Below, one piece after another: positions 47,353-59,002 of a DNA stretch of 64,000 nucleotides (position 1 is the stretch's first letter; each line of letters starts with the position of its first letter). The position numbers and the translations under genes are program-made. The DNA is taken from NCBI RefSeq assembly GCF_001040705.1, contig NZ_CVQP01000006.1, positions 611,760-675,759 of the forward strand, read 5' to 3'. This stretch comes from Rhodococcus sp. RD6.2. Its GTDB lineage: Bacteria; Actinomycetota; Actinomycetes; Mycobacteriales; Mycobacteriaceae. The notes below the pieces were generated by a model. That model searched no databases. It was not told where the DNA came from and worked only from the letters and a program-made list of their open reading frames with translations.

Positions 47353-50300
47353 GTGCTGTTCTCCCAATTGCCCGCACCGCAGGGCCTGTACGACCCGGCG
47401 CGTGAATCCGACTCCTGCGGGGTCGCGATGGTGGCGGACATTCACGGCAGGTCGGATCACGGCATCGTCGCCGATGGTCTGTTGGCGCTGGCGAACCTCG
47501 AACACCGTGGGGCAGCCGGAGCGGAACCGAACAGCGGTGACGGCGCCGGGATCCTGGTGCAGTTGCCGGTCGACCTGCTGACCGCGGTTGCCGGGTTCGA
47601 CCTCCCCGACGTGGACGATTCCGGCGACGCCGCGTTCGCCGCCGGGATCTGTTTCCTGCCGCAGGAATCCGCGCCGCGGGCCGCAGCGGTCGCGCGAATC
47701 GAGGCGATCGCAGCCGAGGAGCGCCTCGAGATCCTCGGATGGCGGGAGGTGCCCGTCGATCCGGACGGCGCCGACATCGGCATCAGTGCCCGCGGGTGTA
47801 TGCCGTACATGAGCCAGTTGTTCGTCGCGGCACCCGTCGGCCCGGGCGGCCGCCGACCGTCCGGTGTGGACCTCGACCGGCTCGTCTACCCCCTGCGTAA
47901 ACGTGCCGAGCAGATCCCCGACGACCCGGCGCAGGGCGTCTACTTCTCGTCGCTGTCGGCCCGGACGATGGTCTACAAGGGCATGCTCACCACCACGCAG
48001 CTGCCGGTGTTCTTCCCCGACCTGCGGGACGAGCGATGCCGCAGCGCGATCGCGATCGTGCACAGTCGATTCTCGACCAACACTTTTCCGTCGTGGCCGC
48101 TGGCACATCCGTTCCGGTACGTCGCCCACAACGGCGAGATCAACACCGTCCGCGGAAACCGGAACCGGATGCGGGCCCGTGAGGCGATGCTGGCGTCCGA
48201 CCTGATCCCCGGTGATCTGACCCGGCTCTATCCGATCTGCACGCCGGACGCGTCGGATTCCGCGTCGTTCGACGAGGTGCTCGAACTGCTGCATCTCGGC
48301 GGGCGCAGCGTCGAACACGCGGTGATGATGATGATCCCGGAGGCGTGGGAGAACAACCGGGCGATGCCCGCGGACCGTCGCGACTTCTACCGCTACCACG
48401 CCTCCCTGATGGAACCGTGGGACGGCCCGGCGTGTGTGACGTTCACCGACGGTGTCCGGGTCGGCGCCGTTCTCGACCGTAACGGGCTGCGGCCCGGCCG
48501 GTGGTGGCTCACGGAGGACGGTCGCGTCGTCCTGGCCAGCGAGTCCGGTGTGCTCGACATCGATCCGTCTCGGGTCCTGGCGAAGGGTCGGCTGGAGCCG
48601 GGGCAGATGTTCCTCGTCGACACCGCCGCAGGTCGGATCGTGCCCGACAGCGAGGTCAAGGGGGAACTCGCGGCCGCGGAGCCCTACGCGGAATGGTTGT
48701 ACGCGGGTCTGCTCTCGCTCGACGAACTGCCGGACCGGCCTGCCGCGGTGCACCCGCACGAGTCGGTGGTCCGCAGGCAGATCGTGTTCGGGTACACGGA
48801 GGAGGAGCTGCGGCTTCTGCTGACGCCGATGGCGGCGGCGGCCGGTGAGCCGATCGGGTCGATGGGAACCGACACTCCGATCGCGGTCCTGTCGCAGCGG
48901 TCGCGCCTGCTCTACGACTACTTCGTCGAGCTGTTCGCGCAGGTCACGAATCCGCCGTTGGACGCGATCCGTGAGGAGGTCGTCACCTCGCTGTCCCGGG
49001 TGATGGGCCCGGAGCAGAACCTTCTGCGGCCGACGGCGGCCTCCTGCAGGCAGATCGTGTTGCCGTGGCCGGTACTCGACAACCGGGCCCTGAGCAGGAT
49101 CGTCCACATCGACGACGAGGGCGAGCATCCGGGGCTCGCGGCGACGGTACTGCGCGCGCTCTACGAGGTGGAACGCGGGGCCGACGGGATGCGCGAGGCG
49201 ATCGAGGACCTGCGCTCGCGTGCGAGTGCCGCCATCGCCTCCGGGTATCGCACGCTCGTCATCTCGGATCGGGACGCCGACCGGTCGCATGCGCCGATCC
49301 CGTCGCTACTGGCCGTCTCGGCGGTGCACCACCACCTGATCCGGACGAAGGAACGCACGCGGGTCGCGCTCGTCGTGGAGTCGGGGGATGCCCGTGAGGT
49401 CCATCATGTGGCGATGCTCATCGGATTCGGGGCGGCAGCCGTCAACCCGTACCTCGCGATGGAGACCATCGAGGACCTGGTCCGCGAAGGTGAACTGAGG
49501 GGCCTCGAATCGCAGGTGGCCGTGCGAAACTACCTGACCGCCCTCGGCAAGGGCGTGCTGAAGGTGATGTCCAAGATGGGGATCTCGACCGTCGGATCAT
49601 ACACCGCCGCACAGGTTTTCGAGGCGATCGGACTCGACCGTGATCTGGTGGACGAGTACTTCGCCGGCACCGTCTCGACGCTCGGAGGCGTCGGGATCGA
49701 CGTGCTCGCCGAGGAGGTCCGCAGGCGGCACCGTCTCGCCCACCCCGCGAATCCGAGCGATCGCGCATTCCAGCGCCTCGACGTGGGCGGCGAGTACCAG
49801 TTCCGCCGTGACGGCGAACTGCACCTGTTCACCCCCGAAACCGTGTTCCTGCTTCAGCACGCCACCCGAACCGGCAGACGTGAGGTGTTTGCACGCTACA
49901 GCGACACGGTCAACACGCTCGCCGAACAGGGCGGGGCGTTGCGCGGGCTGTTTCGTTTCCGGGAGGATCCGGCGACGGCGGTCCCACTCGACGAGGTCGA
50001 ACCCGTCGACGCGATCGTCGCCCGGTTCAACACCGGCGCAATGAGTTACGGGTCGATTTCCGCCGAGGCCCACGAGACGATGGCGATCGCGATGAACCGT
50101 CTCGGAGGACGATCCAACACGGGAGAGGGAGGCGAGACTTCCGACCGGCTGCGTGATCCACTCCGGCGCAGCGCGGTCAAACAGGTCGCGAGCGGCCGCT
50201 TCGGTGTCACCAGCGACTACCTCGTCAACGGGACCGACATCCAGATCAAGATGGCGCAGGGCGCGAAGCCGGGCGAGGGCGGCCAGTTGCCGCCGTTCAA

Positions 50301-51930
50301 GGTGTACCCGTGGGTGGCGTCGACACGGCACTCGACCCCCGGAGTCGGGTTGATCTCCCCGCCTCCGCACCATGACATCTACTCCATCGAGGACCTGGCG
50401 CAGCTGATCCACGACCTCAAGAACGCCAACGACCGTGCCCGCATCCACGTCAAACTGGTCAGCTCCGTCGGGGTCGGCACCGTCGCCGCCGGTGTCTCGA
50501 AGGCCCACGCCGATGTCGTGCTGATCTCCGGGAACGACGGCGGGACCGGCGCCTCGCCCCTGACCTCGCTCAAGCACGCCGGTGCCCCGTGGGAGATCGG
50601 CCTCGCCGACGCGCAGCAGACGCTGGTGCTCAACGGTCTTCGCGACCGGATCACGGTCCAGTGCGACGGCGGGCTGCGCACCGGCCGGGACGTCATGGTC
50701 GCGGCCCTCCTGGGCGGTGAGGAGTACGGATTCTCGACGGCACCGCTGATCGTCGCCGGGTGCATCATGATGCGTGTCTGCCACCTCGACACTTGTCCGG
50801 TCGGCGTCGCCACCCAGAACCCGGTGCTACGCGCGCGGTACACCGGCAAGCCGGAGTTCGTCGAGGAGTTCTTCCGGTTCGTCGCCGAGGAGGTGCGCGA
50901 ACACCTGGCGCGGCTCGGGCTGCGCAGTCTCGACGAGGCGATCGGTCGCGCCGATCTGCTGGAGACCGCGGAGGGGGTGGCGCACTGGAAGAGTCGCGGC
51001 CTGGACCTGTCGCCGATCTTCGCGGTCCCCGCAGGCGACGGTGGCCAGTCGGTGCCGCAGCGGCGCCGGATCCGCGAACAGGATCACGGACTGGCAGAAG
51101 CGTTGGACCGCAGTTTGATCCAGCTCGCCGACGGTGCGCTCGAGGATGCGAGGCCCGTTCGACTGCGACTTCCCGTCCGCAACGTCAATCGCACCGTCGG
51201 CACCCTGCTCGGGGCGGAGGTCACCCGCAGGTACGGGGCCGACGGCCTGCCTGCCGACACGATCGTGGTGGAACTGACGGGATCGGCGGGCCAGTCGCTC
51301 GGGGCATTCCTGCCGCCCGGTGTCACCCTCGCTCTGACGGGTGATGCGAACGACTATGTCGGGAAGGGTCTTTCGGGTGGGCGGATCGTCCTGCGGCCCG
51401 CCGCGGATGCTCCCTTCGACGCACAGGAACAGGTGATCGCGGGCAACACGTTGCTGTACGGCGCGACCTCGGGTGAGCTGTTCGCGCGCGGGCAGGTGGG
51501 GGAGCGCTTCTCCGTCCGCAACTCGGGGGCGACCGCCGTTGTCGAGGGGGTCGGCGACCACGCCTGCGAGTACATGACCGGCGGCCGGGTCGTCGTCCTC
51601 GGGCCGACGGGCCGCAACCTCGCGGCGGGCATGTCGGGCGGAATTGCCTACGTGCTCGACCTGGATCCGACCCGGGTCAACACGGCGATGGTCACCCTCG
51701 AATCGCCCGACCCGGACGACCTGGAATGGCTCCACGCCGTCGTGGCGCGACACCGGGAGTACACGGACTCACCGGTGGCGGCGTCGATGCTGGCCGACTG
51801 GCCTCGACGGGCGGCCCTGTTCACGAAGGTGCTGCCGATCGACTACCGGCGGGTGCTCGAGGCGGGCCGGCTCGCGCGGGCCGAGGGACGCGACGTGGAC
51901 ACCGCGATCATGGAGGCCGCTCGTGGCTGA
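47353..51930 (+). CDS. gltB: Glutamate synthase large subunit GltB
   Basis: A 1525-residue NADPH-GOGAT alpha subunit. The N-terminal Ntn glutaminase begins with the catalytic Cys in [13 protein letters not shown], after a 20-residue propeptide ([19 protein letters not shown]). The FMN/2-oxoglutarate domain contains [28 protein letters not shown] and the Fe-S region [18 protein letters not shown], with its three cysteines. The C-terminal beta-helix has [14 protein letters not shown] and [11 protein letters not shown]. It makes two glutamates from glutamine and 2-oxoglutarate. The GTG at 47353 follows GGAGG; an in-frame GTG at 47323 is less likely. Confidence 0.96.
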   Translation: MLFSQLPAPQGLYDPARESDSCGVAMVADIHGRSDHGIVADGLLALANLEHRGAAGAEPNSGDGAGILVQLPVDLLTAVAGFDLPDVDDSGDAAFAAGICFLPQESAPRAAAVARIEAIAAEERLEILGWREVPVDPDGADIGISARGCMPYMSQLFVAAPVGPGGRRPSGVDLDRLVYPLRKRAEQIPDDPAQGVYFSSLSARTMVYKGMLTTTQLPVFFPDLRDERCRSAIAIVHSRFSTNTFPSWPLAHPFRYVAHNGEINTVRGNRNRMRAREAMLASDLIPGDLTRLYPICTPDASDSASFDEVLELLHLGGRSVEHAVMMMIPEAWENNRAMPADRRDFYRYHASLMEPWDGPACVTFTDGVRVGAVLDRNGLRPGRWWLTEDGRVVLASESGVLDIDPSRVLAKGRLEPGQMFLVDTAAGRIVPDSEVKGELAAAEPYAEWLYAGLLSLDELPDRPAAVHPHESVVRRQIVFGYTEEELRLLLTPMAAAAGEPIGSMGTDTPIAVLSQRSRLLYDYFVELFAQVTNPPLDAIREEVVTSLSRVMGPEQNLLRPTAASCRQIVLPWPVLDNRALSRIVHIDDEGEHPGLAATVLRALYEVERGADGMREAIEDLRSRASAAIASGYRTLVISDRDADRSHAPIPSLLAVSAVHHHLIRTKERTRVALVVESGDAREVHHVAMLIGFGAAAVNPYLAMETIEDLVREGELRGLESQVAVRNYLTALGKGVLKVMSKMGISTVGSYTAAQVFEAIGLDRDLVDEYFAGTVSTLGGVGIDVLAEEVRRRHRLAHPANPSDRAFQRLDVGGEYQFRRDGELHLFTPETVFLLQHATRTGRREVFARYSDTVNTLAEQGGALRGLFRFREDPATAVPLDEVEPVDAIVARFNTGAMSYGSISAEAHETMAIAMNRLGGRSNTGEGGETSDRLRDPLRRSAVKQVASGRFGVTSDYLVNGTDIQIKMAQGAKPGEGGQLPPFKVYPWVASTRHSTPGVGLISPPPHHDIYSIEDLAQLIHDLKNANDRARIHVKLVSSVGVGTVAAGVSKAHADVVLISGNDGGTGASPLTSLKHAGAPWEIGLADAQQTLVLNGLRDRITVQCDGGLRTGRDVMVAALLGGEEYGFSTAPLIVAGCIMMRVCHLDTCPVGVATQNPVLRARYTGKPEFVEEFFRFVAEEVREHLARLGLRSLDEAIGRADLLETAEGVAHWKSRGLDLSPIFAVPAGDGGQSVPQRRRIREQDHGLAEALDRSLIQLADGALEDARPVRLRLPVRNVNRTVGTLLGAEVTRRYGADGLPADTIVVELTGSAGQSLGAFLPPGVTLALTGDANDYVGKGLSGGRIVLRPAADAPFDAQEQVIAGNTLLYGATSGELFARGQVGERFSVRNSGATAVVEGVGDHACEYMTGGRVVVLGPTGRNLAAGMSGGIAYVLDLDPTRVNTAMVTLESPDPDDLEWLHAVVARHREYTDSPVAASMLADWPRRAALFTKVLPIDYRRVLEAGRLARAEGRDVDTAIMEAARG

Positions 51931-53428
51931 TCCGCACGGATTCCTCACCGTGAACAAGCGGGAGGCGCCGAAACGGCCCGTTTCCGAGCGAGTGCGTGAC
52001 TGGGCCGAGGTCGGCGCCGAGCAGTCCGCCGAGACGCGGGCCGCCGATGTGGCGCAGCAGGCCACCCGGTGCATGGACTGCGGAATCCCGTTCTGCCACT
52101 CGGGGTCGGCGGGCTGCCCGCTCGGCAACCTGATTCCCGAGTGGAACGACCTCGTTCGACGCGGCCGATGGGACGCCGCCGCCGACCGACTCCACGCCAC
52201 CAACAACTTTCCGGAGGTCACCGGCCGCATCTGCCCCGCCCCCTGCGAAGCGGCGTGCGTGCTGTCGATCGCCGAGAACGACACCGGCGGCAGCGTCACG
52301 ATCAAACGGATCGAGCAGGCCATCGCCGATGTGGCCTTCGAGACGGGGGCCGTGGCGCCCCGGCCCGCGATCGTGTCGACCGGCCACCGGGTCGCAGTGG
52401 TCGGCTCCGGGCCGGGCGGGCTGGCGGCCGCGCAGCAGTTGACGCGGGCCGGGCACGCCGTCACCGTCTTCGAGCGCGACGACCGCCTCGGGGGACTGCT
52501 CCGATACGGCATCCCGGCCTTCAAGCTCGACAAGGCGGTGATCGACCGCAGGATCGAGCAGATGCGCGGCGAGGGAACCCGCTTCGTCACGGACTGCGAG
52601 GTCGGGGTCGACGTGACCGTTCCGCGGTTGCGTGAGGAGTTCGGGGCAGTCGTTCTCGCCGTCGGTGCGCTGCGTGCCCGGGACAACACCGAGGTCCGGG
52701 GTCGCGAACTGGAGGGGATCCACCTGGCGATGGAACACCTCGTGCTGGCTAACCGGGAATGCGAGGGCGACGGCCCGAGCCCGGTCACCGCACATGGCAA
52801 GCACGTGGTGATCATCGGCGGCGGTGACACCGGCGCCGACTGCCTCGGCACCGCCCATCGGCAGGGCGCCCTCTCCGTGACCCAGTTGGACTACCACGCG
52901 GAGGCCCCGGTCGTACGCGACGACGAGCGGTCGCCGTGGCCGTCGTGGCCGATGGTCCTGCGAACCTCGCCCGCTCACGCGGAGGGTGGCGTGAGGCGTT
53001 ACGAGGTTGCGGTGCAACGTTTTCTGGGTGACGAGCGGGGTCGCGTGCGGGCCATGTCGCTCGCGGAGGTGCGGGTGAGTCGCGACGAGCAGGGTCGCAG
53101 GCACATCGCGCCGGTCGGCGAGGAGGTCGAATTGCCGTGCGATCTGGCACTTCTCGCGATCGGCTTCGAGGGTGTCGAGCGCAGCGCGCTGCTGGACGGA
53201 CTCGAGCTGCCGCTGTCCGGGAGGGGGGTGCTGTCGTGTGGTCCGAACTGGCAGACGTCGTCGCCGGGGGTGTTCGTGTGCGGTGACGCGCACCGCGGCG
53301 CGTCGCTCGTGGTGTGGGCGATCGCGGAGGGTAGGTCGGTAGCGCACGCGGTCGACGTATTCCTCACCGGCGACTCGGATCTCCCGTCGCCGGTGCATCC
53401 GACGGCCCTGCCCCTCGAGGTCCTGTGA
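51923..53428 (+). CDS. gltD: Glutamate synthase small subunit GltD
   Basis: A 501-residue GOGAT beta subunit that feeds NADPH electrons to GltB. The N-terminal Fe-S cysteines are in [20 protein letters not shown] and [15 protein letters not shown] binding uses [17 protein letters not shown] and NADPH binding [20 protein letters not shown]. The C-terminal [20 protein letters not shown] is also typical. The GTG at 51923 overlaps gltB by eight bases and follows GGAGG. Confidence 0.95.
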   Translation: MADPHGFLTVNKREAPKRPVSERVRDWAEVGAEQSAETRAADVAQQATRCMDCGIPFCHSGSAGCPLGNLIPEWNDLVRRGRWDAAADRLHATNNFPEVTGRICPAPCEAACVLSIAENDTGGSVTIKRIEQAIADVAFETGAVAPRPAIVSTGHRVAVVGSGPGGLAAAQQLTRAGHAVTVFERDDRLGGLLRYGIPAFKLDKAVIDRRIEQMRGEGTRFVTDCEVGVDVTVPRLREEFGAVVLAVGALRARDNTEVRGRELEGIHLAMEHLVLANRECEGDGPSPVTAHGKHVVIIGGGDTGADCLGTAHRQGALSVTQLDYHAEAPVVRDDERSPWPSWPMVLRTSPAHAEGGVRRYEVAVQRFLGDERGRVRAMSLAEVRVSRDEQGRRHIAPVGEEVELPCDLALLAIGFEGVERSALLDGLELPLSGRGVLSCGPNWQTSSPGVFVCGDAHRGASLVVWAIAEGRSVAHAVDVFLTGDSDLPSPVHPTALPLEVL

Positions 53429-53528
53429 GCGGCGGCTCTCGTGAACGCGGCGGTGACACGACGGTGAACGCTTTACACGAGTTCATTGTGTTCATGGGGC
53501 GGGAATAGAACTGAATCGGTTCACAGAC

Positions 53529-53534
53529 TAGGCT
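53529..53534 (+). promoter_or_regulatory. -10 element of a leaderless pyk promoter
   Basis: TAGGCT ends seven bases before the pyk GTG at 53542, which places the transcription start at or beside the start codon. No ribosome site precedes the GTG. Leaderless messages are common in mycolata. Confidence 0.5.
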
Positions 53535-53541
53535 CGCACAG

Positions 53542-54963
53542 GTGACTCGACGGACAAAGATTGTGTGCACCCTGGGCCCTGCTGTTGCGACCGGGGAACG
53601 AATTCGCGAGCTCGTCGAGAGCGGCATGGATGTCGCTCGGCTCAACTTCAGCCACGGTGAGCACGCCGACCACGAACACAACTATCGGCTAGTGCGGGAT
53701 GCCTCCGACGCGAGCGGCAAGTCGGTCGGCATTCTCGCCGACCTGCAGGGCCCGAAGATCCGGCTCGGCCGGTTCGCGACCGGCTCCACGGTGTGGGAGA
53801 ACGGCGAGGAGGTCCGGATCACCGTCGACGAGGTCGACGGCACTCACGACAGGGTCTCGACCACCTACAAGGAACTCGCTGCGGACGCGAAGGCGGGTGA
53901 CCGCCTCCTCGTCGACGACGGCAAGGTTGGACTCACGGTCTCGCGTGTCGAGGGCAACGACGTGGTCTGCGTCGTCACCGAGGGCGGTCCGGTCAGCAAC
54001 AACAAGGGCGTTTCCCTGCCCGGCATGAACGTCTCGGTTCCGGCGCTGTCCGAGAAGGACATCGCCGACCTCGAGTTCGCGCTCGCGCTCGGTGTCGACT
54101 TCATCGCGCTCTCCTTCGTCCGCTCGCCCGCCGACGTCGAGCTCGTGCACGCCGTGATGGACCGCGTCGGCCGGAGGGTGCCGGTCATAGCGAAGCTGGA
54201 GAAGCCGGAGGCGATCGAGAACCTCGAGGCCGTGGTGCTGGCGTTCGACGCGGTGATGGTTGCCCGCGGCGATCTCGGTGTCGAGTTGCCGCTCGAGCAG
54301 GTGCCGCTGGTACAGAAGCGCGCCATCCAGATCGCCCGTGAGAACGCCAAGCCCGTCATCGTCGCGACGCAGATGCTCGACTCGATGATCGAGAACTCCC
54401 GTCCCACTCGCGCCGAGGCGTCGGATGTCGCGAACGCCGTGCTCGACGGTGCCGATGCGGTGATGCTGTCCGGTGAGACGTCGGTCGGCAAGTTCCCGAT
54501 CGAGACGGTCGAGACCATGGCCCGCATCGTGGAGGCCGTCGAGACGGAGTCGACGCGGGTGCCCCCGCTGACCCACGTGCCCCGCACCAAGCGCGGCGTC
54601 ATCTCGTACGCGGCCCGCGAGATCGGCGAGCGGCTCGACGCGAAGGCGCTGGTGGCGTTCACACAGTCCGGCGACACGGTTCGCAGGCTCGCGCGACTGC
54701 ACACCCCGCTGCCGCTGTTGGCGTTCACGCCGTTGCCCGAGGTGCGCAGCCAGCTGTCCCTGACCTGGGGGACCGAGACGTTCCTCGTGCCGCCGGTCTC
54801 GACGACCGACGTCATGATCGAGCAGGTCGACACCGCATTGCTGTCGCTCGGTCGGTACAACAAGGGCGATCTCGTCGTTATCGTCGCCGGGTCGCCGCCC
54901 GGCACCGTAGGCTCCACCAATCTGATTCACGTCCATCGGATCGGGGAAGAGGACCATAGGTGA
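53542..54963 (+). CDS. pyk: Pyruvate kinase
   Basis: A 473-residue glycolytic kinase converting phosphoenolpyruvate and ADP to pyruvate and ATP. The N-terminus RRTKIVCTLGP and RLNFSHGEH carry phosphate and K+ ligands. The catalytic segment is VPVIAKLEKPEAIENLE and MVARGDLGVELP, followed by ATQMLDSMIENSRPTRAE and the SGETSVGKFP loop. The C-terminal regulatory domain is complete. It overlaps tesB by four bases (GTGA), and the pair matches pykA-tesB1 of Mycobacterium. Confidence 0.97.
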   Translation: MTRRTKIVCTLGPAVATGERIRELVESGMDVARLNFSHGEHADHEHNYRLVRDASDASGKSVGILADLQGPKIRLGRFATGSTVWENGEEVRITVDEVDGTHDRVSTTYKELAADAKAGDRLLVDDGKVGLTVSRVEGNDVVCVVTEGGPVSNNKGVSLPGMNVSVPALSEKDIADLEFALALGVDFIALSFVRSPADVELVHAVMDRVGRRVPVIAKLEKPEAIENLEAVVLAFDAVMVARGDLGVELPLEQVPLVQKRAIQIARENAKPVIVATQMLDSMIENSRPTRAEASDVANAVLDGADAVMLSGETSVGKFPIETVETMARIVEAVETESTRVPPLTHVPRTKRGVISYAAREIGERLDAKALVAFTQSGDTVRRLARLHTPLPLLAFTPLPEVRSQLSLTWGTETFLVPPVSTTDVMIEQVDTALLSLGRYNKGDLVVIVAGSPPGTVGSTNLIHVHRIGEEDHR

Positions 54964-55874
54964 GTGATGCGGCGGTCGAGCTGGTGAACCCGCAGGCGCA
55001 GGAGCGTGGCGAGGACCTGGAGACCCTGCTGGGTCTGCTCGAACTCGAGCAGATCGGCGAGGATTCGTTCCTCGGCAGGCATCCGACGGGCAGGCAGCTC
55101 GGCAGCCGCACGTTCGGTGGGCAGCTGGTCGCGCAGTCGATGATCGCGGCCGGCTACACCGTCGACGGTGACCGCCCGCTGCACGTCATCAATGTGCACT
55201 TCATTCGCGGCGGCGACCCCAAGGAGCCGATCGAGTACCGGGTGGAGCGTTTCCGTGACGGCCGCGCACTGGCCAACCGGCAGGTGACGGCGATCCAGGA
55301 CGGACGCGAGCTGTCCGTCGCGCTGGTCGCGTTCCAGGAGCACGGACGCGGACTCGAGCACGCGGTGCCGCGGCCCGACGTGCCCGCACCGGAGACGCTC
55401 CCGACCATCGGGGAACGGCTGGTCGGGTTCGAGGACACGCTGCCGCACTTCGTCGGAGCGCTGCGCCCGATCGACATGCGCTACGCCAACGACCCGGCAT
55501 GGATCCTCAAGGGCGCCGGCGAGACACTCGGGCACAACCGGGTCTGGATGCGTACCGACGGGCCGCTCCCGGACGATGGCCGGCTGCACGCCGCCGCCCT
55601 CGCCTACGGTTCGGACACCACCGTCCTGGATTCGATCATCACGACCCACGGACTGTCCTGGGGCCTGGACCGCATCGTCGCGGCGACGGTCAACCACTCG
55701 ATCTGGTTCCACCGCCCGCTGCGTTTCGACGAGTGGGCGCTGTATGCGACGGAATCGCCGGTGGCCTCGGGATCCCGCGGACTCGCGACGGGCCGATTCT
55801 TCTCCCACTCGGGTGAGTTGCTCGCGACAGTGGTGCAGGAGGGCCTGATCCGGCACTTCCCCAAGCGGGGCTGA
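54960..55874 (+). CDS. tesB: Acyl-CoA thioesterase II TesB
   Basis: A 304-residue double-hotdog thioesterase that hydrolyses medium- and long-chain acyl-CoA. Family motifs are RTFGGQLVAQSMIAAGYTV and LHVINVHFIRGGD in the first half. In the second half the catalytic Asp lies in AYGSDTTVLDS, followed by TVNHSIWFHRPLRFDEWALY and GRFFSHSGELLATVVQEGL. The GTG start overlaps the pyk stop. Confidence 0.93.
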   Translation: MSDAAVELVNPQAQERGEDLETLLGLLELEQIGEDSFLGRHPTGRQLGSRTFGGQLVAQSMIAAGYTVDGDRPLHVINVHFIRGGDPKEPIEYRVERFRDGRALANRQVTAIQDGRELSVALVAFQEHGRGLEHAVPRPDVPAPETLPTIGERLVGFEDTLPHFVGALRPIDMRYANDPAWILKGAGETLGHNRVWMRTDGPLPDDGRLHAAALAYGSDTTVLDSIITTHGLSWGLDRIVAATVNHSIWFHRPLRFDEWALYATESPVASGSRGLATGRFFSHSGELLATVVQEGLIRHFPKRG

Positions 55875-55910
55875 ACGGCGCGCCGCGACAACCGGCGGAG
55901 GTGAGTGGCC

Positions 55911-57047
55911 GTGGGATTCGGGACGCTCGCGCTGATCTCGGTCGTCGCGCTGCTCGGCCCCCTGCTCGCTGCGCGCAGGCAGTGGAACCTTCCCGTCGTG
56001 CTCGGAGAGCTGCTCGCCGGGATGCTGATCGGGATCAGCGGTCTCGACGTGATCGACCCGGGCGACCCGATTCTGGCGTTCCTCGCCGACATCGGGTTCG
56101 CCCTGGTCATGTTCGTGGCGGGCACCCACGTCCCGATGCGGGACGCGGCGATTCGCCCGGCCCTGCGCCGAGGGGTGCTCCGCGCAGGACTGGTCGGGCT
56201 CGCCGCCGTGCCCGTCGGGATCGGTCTGGCGGCCGCGTTCGGCACGGGTAAGGCCGGCCTGTACGCGGTGCTGGTCGCGTCGTCGTCGGCGGCACTGGTG
56301 CTCCCGATCGTCGACTCGCTGCGCCTCGGCGGCGCGTCCGTGGTCGACACCGTCGCTCAGGTCGCCGTCGCCGATGCCGCGTGCATCGTGGCGCTTCCTC
56401 TGGTGATCGACCCCGGCAGGGCGCCGCGGGCCGCGGTCGGTGCGGTGGCGGTTGCTGTCGGTGCCGCGGTCGTCTACGTGATCTTTCGGGTGATGGTCCG
56501 CAGCGGATTCCAGGAACGGCTGCACCGAGTATCCGAGAAGCGCGGATTCGCCCTCGAGCTGCGCGTGAACCTCGTCCTGCTCTTCGCGCTCGCCGCCCTC
56601 GCGACGTCCATGCACGTGTCGGTGATGCTCGCCGGATTCGCGCTCGGACTGGCGCTGTCGGCGGTCGGGGAGCCGCGCAGGCTCGCCCGTCAGCTGTTCG
56701 GTCTCACCGAGGGATTCCTCGGGCCGCTGTTCTTCGTCTGGCTCGGCGCCTCACTCGACCTTCGCGCGCTCGTCGAGGACCCCGTGTACGTCGGTCTCGG
56801 GCTGGCGCTCGGACTGTCGGCGGTCGCGGTGCACTCCCTCGCACGGCTGCTCGGGCAGCCGCTGTCACTGGCGGCGCTGTCCGCGGCGCAACTCGGCATC
56901 CCGGTGGCGGCCGCCACCGTCGGCACCCAGCTCGGGCTGTTCGCACCCGGCGAGGCCCCCGCACTGCTCCTCGGAGCGCTCGTGACGATCGGGATCGCCG
57001 CTGTCGCGGGAGGTCTCGCAGTGCGGCGCGGACTGCTGCGGTCGTGA
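55911..57047 (+). CDS. Monovalent cation:proton antiporter (CPA2/Kef-type)
   Basis: A 378-residue integral membrane protein with about twelve helices. The family helix LPVVLGELLAGMLIGISGLD and the mid-protein VSVMLAGFALGLALSAVG, GLTEGFLGPLFFVWLGASLDL are typical of CPA2 antiporters. No C-terminal RCK/TrkA domain is present. It probably exchanges Na+ or K+ for protons. GGAGG at 55898-55902 fits the GTG at 55911 better than the GTG at 55905. Confidence 0.84.
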   Translation: MGFGTLALISVVALLGPLLAARRQWNLPVVLGELLAGMLIGISGLDVIDPGDPILAFLADIGFALVMFVAGTHVPMRDAAIRPALRRGVLRAGLVGLAAVPVGIGLAAAFGTGKAGLYAVLVASSSAALVLPIVDSLRLGGASVVDTVAQVAVADAACIVALPLVIDPGRAPRAAVGAVAVAVGAAVVYVIFRVMVRSGFQERLHRVSEKRGFALELRVNLVLLFALAALATSMHVSVMLAGFALGLALSAVGEPRRLARQLFGLTEGFLGPLFFVWLGASLDLRALVEDPVYVGLGLALGLSAVAVHSLARLLGQPLSLAALSAAQLGIPVAAATVGTQLGLFAPGEAPALLLGALVTIGIAAVAGGLAVRRGLLRS

Positions 57048-57130
57048 GCCCGCGACCTGCAGTTACACGGACGGCGCCACCGCGGCGGAGTTAGAATTCG
57101 CGCACTCCCACCACGCCAGGAGGGGTCACG

Positions 57131-58999
57131 ATGCCCGAGTCGTCGTCGTTGGACTGGAACCACGAGCTGTGGAGCAGCGTGCGGTGGACCCTGGAGGCGT
57201 TCGGGATTTCCGCAGTCTGTTTCGTTCTCGCCGCGGTGGTCCTGTTGCGTTACACCAGATGGGGTCGGCAGTTCTGGCGGATCAGCGGCCCCTATTTCAC
57301 GGGCCGCGACAGCGCACCGGTCTGGGGGCTGCTCGCCGCAGTGCTGTTCATGACGGTCTTCGCGGTGCGGATGACGGTGTTGTTCTCGTACCAGGGCAAC
57401 GACATGTACACGGCACTGCAGTTGGCGGCGCAGGCATTTGCGCAGGGCGATGCGGCCGCCCTCGACGCGGCCGAGTCGGCATTCTGGACGAGCCTCGTGG
57501 TCTTCGCGATCCTCGCCACCATTCACGTCGCCCGGTCACTCCTCGACTTCTACGTCGGCCAGGCGTTCGACATCCGCTGGCGTCGCTGGCTCACCGACGA
57601 CGTGACCACAGACTGGCTGGACGGCCGCGCCTACTACCGGAACCGGTTCGTCGACTCGACCATCGACAACCCGGATCAGCGGATCCAACAGGACATCACC
57701 GACTTCGTGCAGATCTCCCGAACGCTGTCGATGGGGGCGGTCGGCGCGCTGGTCTCCCTCGTCTCGTTCACGAAGATCCTCTGGGACCTGTCCGGGCCGA
57801 TGACGGTGTTCGGCACCGAGGTTCCCCGGGCGATGGTGTTCCTCGTGTTCGCGTACGTCCTCCTGTCGACGATCGTGGCGTTCTGGCTCGGCCGGCCGCT
57901 GATCCAGCTGAACTTCTGGAATGAGCGGCTCTCGGCCAACTTCCGCTACGCCCTCGTCCGGGTCAGGGACGGTGCGGAGAACGTCGCGTTCTATCGCGGG
58001 GAACGGGTCGAACGACACGGCCTGCTCACCCGGTTCGCCGCGGTACTGCGGAACTACTGGCAGATCGTGTTCAGGACCCTGAAGTTCAACGGCTGGAATC
58101 TCGGTGTCAACCAGGTCGCGGTGGTGTTCCCGATCCTGATCCAGGCACCCCGGTTCTTCTCAGGCACCATCACACTCGGTGACGTCACCCAGTCGGCCAC
58201 GGCGTTCGGTCAGGTGCACGATTCGCTGTCGTTCTTCCGCGAGTCGTACGACACCTTCGCCGGCTACCGCGCCAGCCTGATCCGTCTCGACGGGCTGCGC
58301 GACGCCGATCGCGCTTCACGGGAGCTGCCGGCCCTGGAGTCCCGGGACCTGGACGCGGCGCTCGAGATCGAGGGTTTGCACGTCCGAACCCCGGACGGTT
58401 CCCCACTGGTGACGGCCCTCGATCTGACAATGGGACGGGGGGAGACGCTCGTCGTCAAGGGCCGTTCGGGCAGCGGGAAGACGACGCTGCTGCGGAGTCT
58501 CGCGCAGATGTGGCCGTACACCGACGGGAGGATCGGTCGTCCGCCCGGACGTCGGACGCTGTTCCTGTCGCAGATGCCGTACCTGCCGCTCGGTGATCTG
58601 CGGACGACGGTCGCCTACCCCGGCTCCGTCCGGGACCTCGATCACGACGGAACGGCCGACGACACGATCCGCGAGGTTCTCCGCAAGGTCCAGCTGGGCA
58701 ACCTCGTCGGGCGTCTCGACGAGGAACAGGACTGGGCGAAGGTGCTGTCGCCGGGAGAGCAACAGCGGATCGCGTTCGCGCGAATCCTGTTGTTGCGCCC
58801 GGACCTGGTATTTCTCGACGAGGCGACGTCCGCTGTCGACGAGGGGCTGGAGTACTCGCTCTACGACCTGGTCCGCTCCGAGGTTCCGGACTGCATGCTC
58901 TTCAGCGTCAGCCACCGCAGTTCGGTCGACCAGCACCACTCACGCCAACTGGAACTGTCCGGTGACGGGGCGTGGGAGCTGTCGACGGTGTCGGTCTGA
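57131..58999 (+). CDS. SbmA/BacA-type ABC transporter, permease fused to ATPase
   Basis: A 622-residue half-transporter. Residues 1-400 form an SbmA/BacA-like membrane domain with about six helices and the family motif WRRWLTDDVTTDWLDGRAYY, then DNPDQRIQQDI. Residues 405-610 are the ATPase: Walker A GRSGSGKTTLLR, signature LSPGEQQRIAFARIL, Walker B DLVFLDEATSAVD. It resembles Mycobacterium Rv1819c, which imports vitamin B12 and other hydrophilic compounds and peptides. Acts as a homodimer in the inner membrane. Confidence 0.88.
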   Translation: MPESSSLDWNHELWSSVRWTLEAFGISAVCFVLAAVVLLRYTRWGRQFWRISGPYFTGRDSAPVWGLLAAVLFMTVFAVRMTVLFSYQGNDMYTALQLAAQAFAQGDAAALDAAESAFWTSLVVFAILATIHVARSLLDFYVGQAFDIRWRRWLTDDVTTDWLDGRAYYRNRFVDSTIDNPDQRIQQDITDFVQISRTLSMGAVGALVSLVSFTKILWDLSGPMTVFGTEVPRAMVFLVFAYVLLSTIVAFWLGRPLIQLNFWNERLSANFRYALVRVRDGAENVAFYRGERVERHGLLTRFAAVLRNYWQIVFRTLKFNGWNLGVNQVAVVFPILIQAPRFFSGTITLGDVTQSATAFGQVHDSLSFFRESYDTFAGYRASLIRLDGLRDADRASRELPALESRDLDAALEIEGLHVRTPDGSPLVTALDLTMGRGETLVVKGRSGSGKTTLLRSLAQMWPYTDGRIGRPPGRRTLFLSQMPYLPLGDLRTTVAYPGSVRDLDHDGTADDTIREVLRKVQLGNLVGRLDEEQDWAKVLSPGEQQRIAFARILLLRPDLVFLDEATSAVDEGLEYSLYDLVRSEVPDCMLFSVSHRSSVDQHHSRQLELSGDGAWELSTVSV

Positions 59000-59002
59000 G
59001 GG

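Noticed and set aside
46561-49290. A 909-codon minus-strand open frame opposite lgt, the TM2 gene and gltB
   Set aside because: It spans three real genes antisense, with no recognisable domain and a shadow-type composition.
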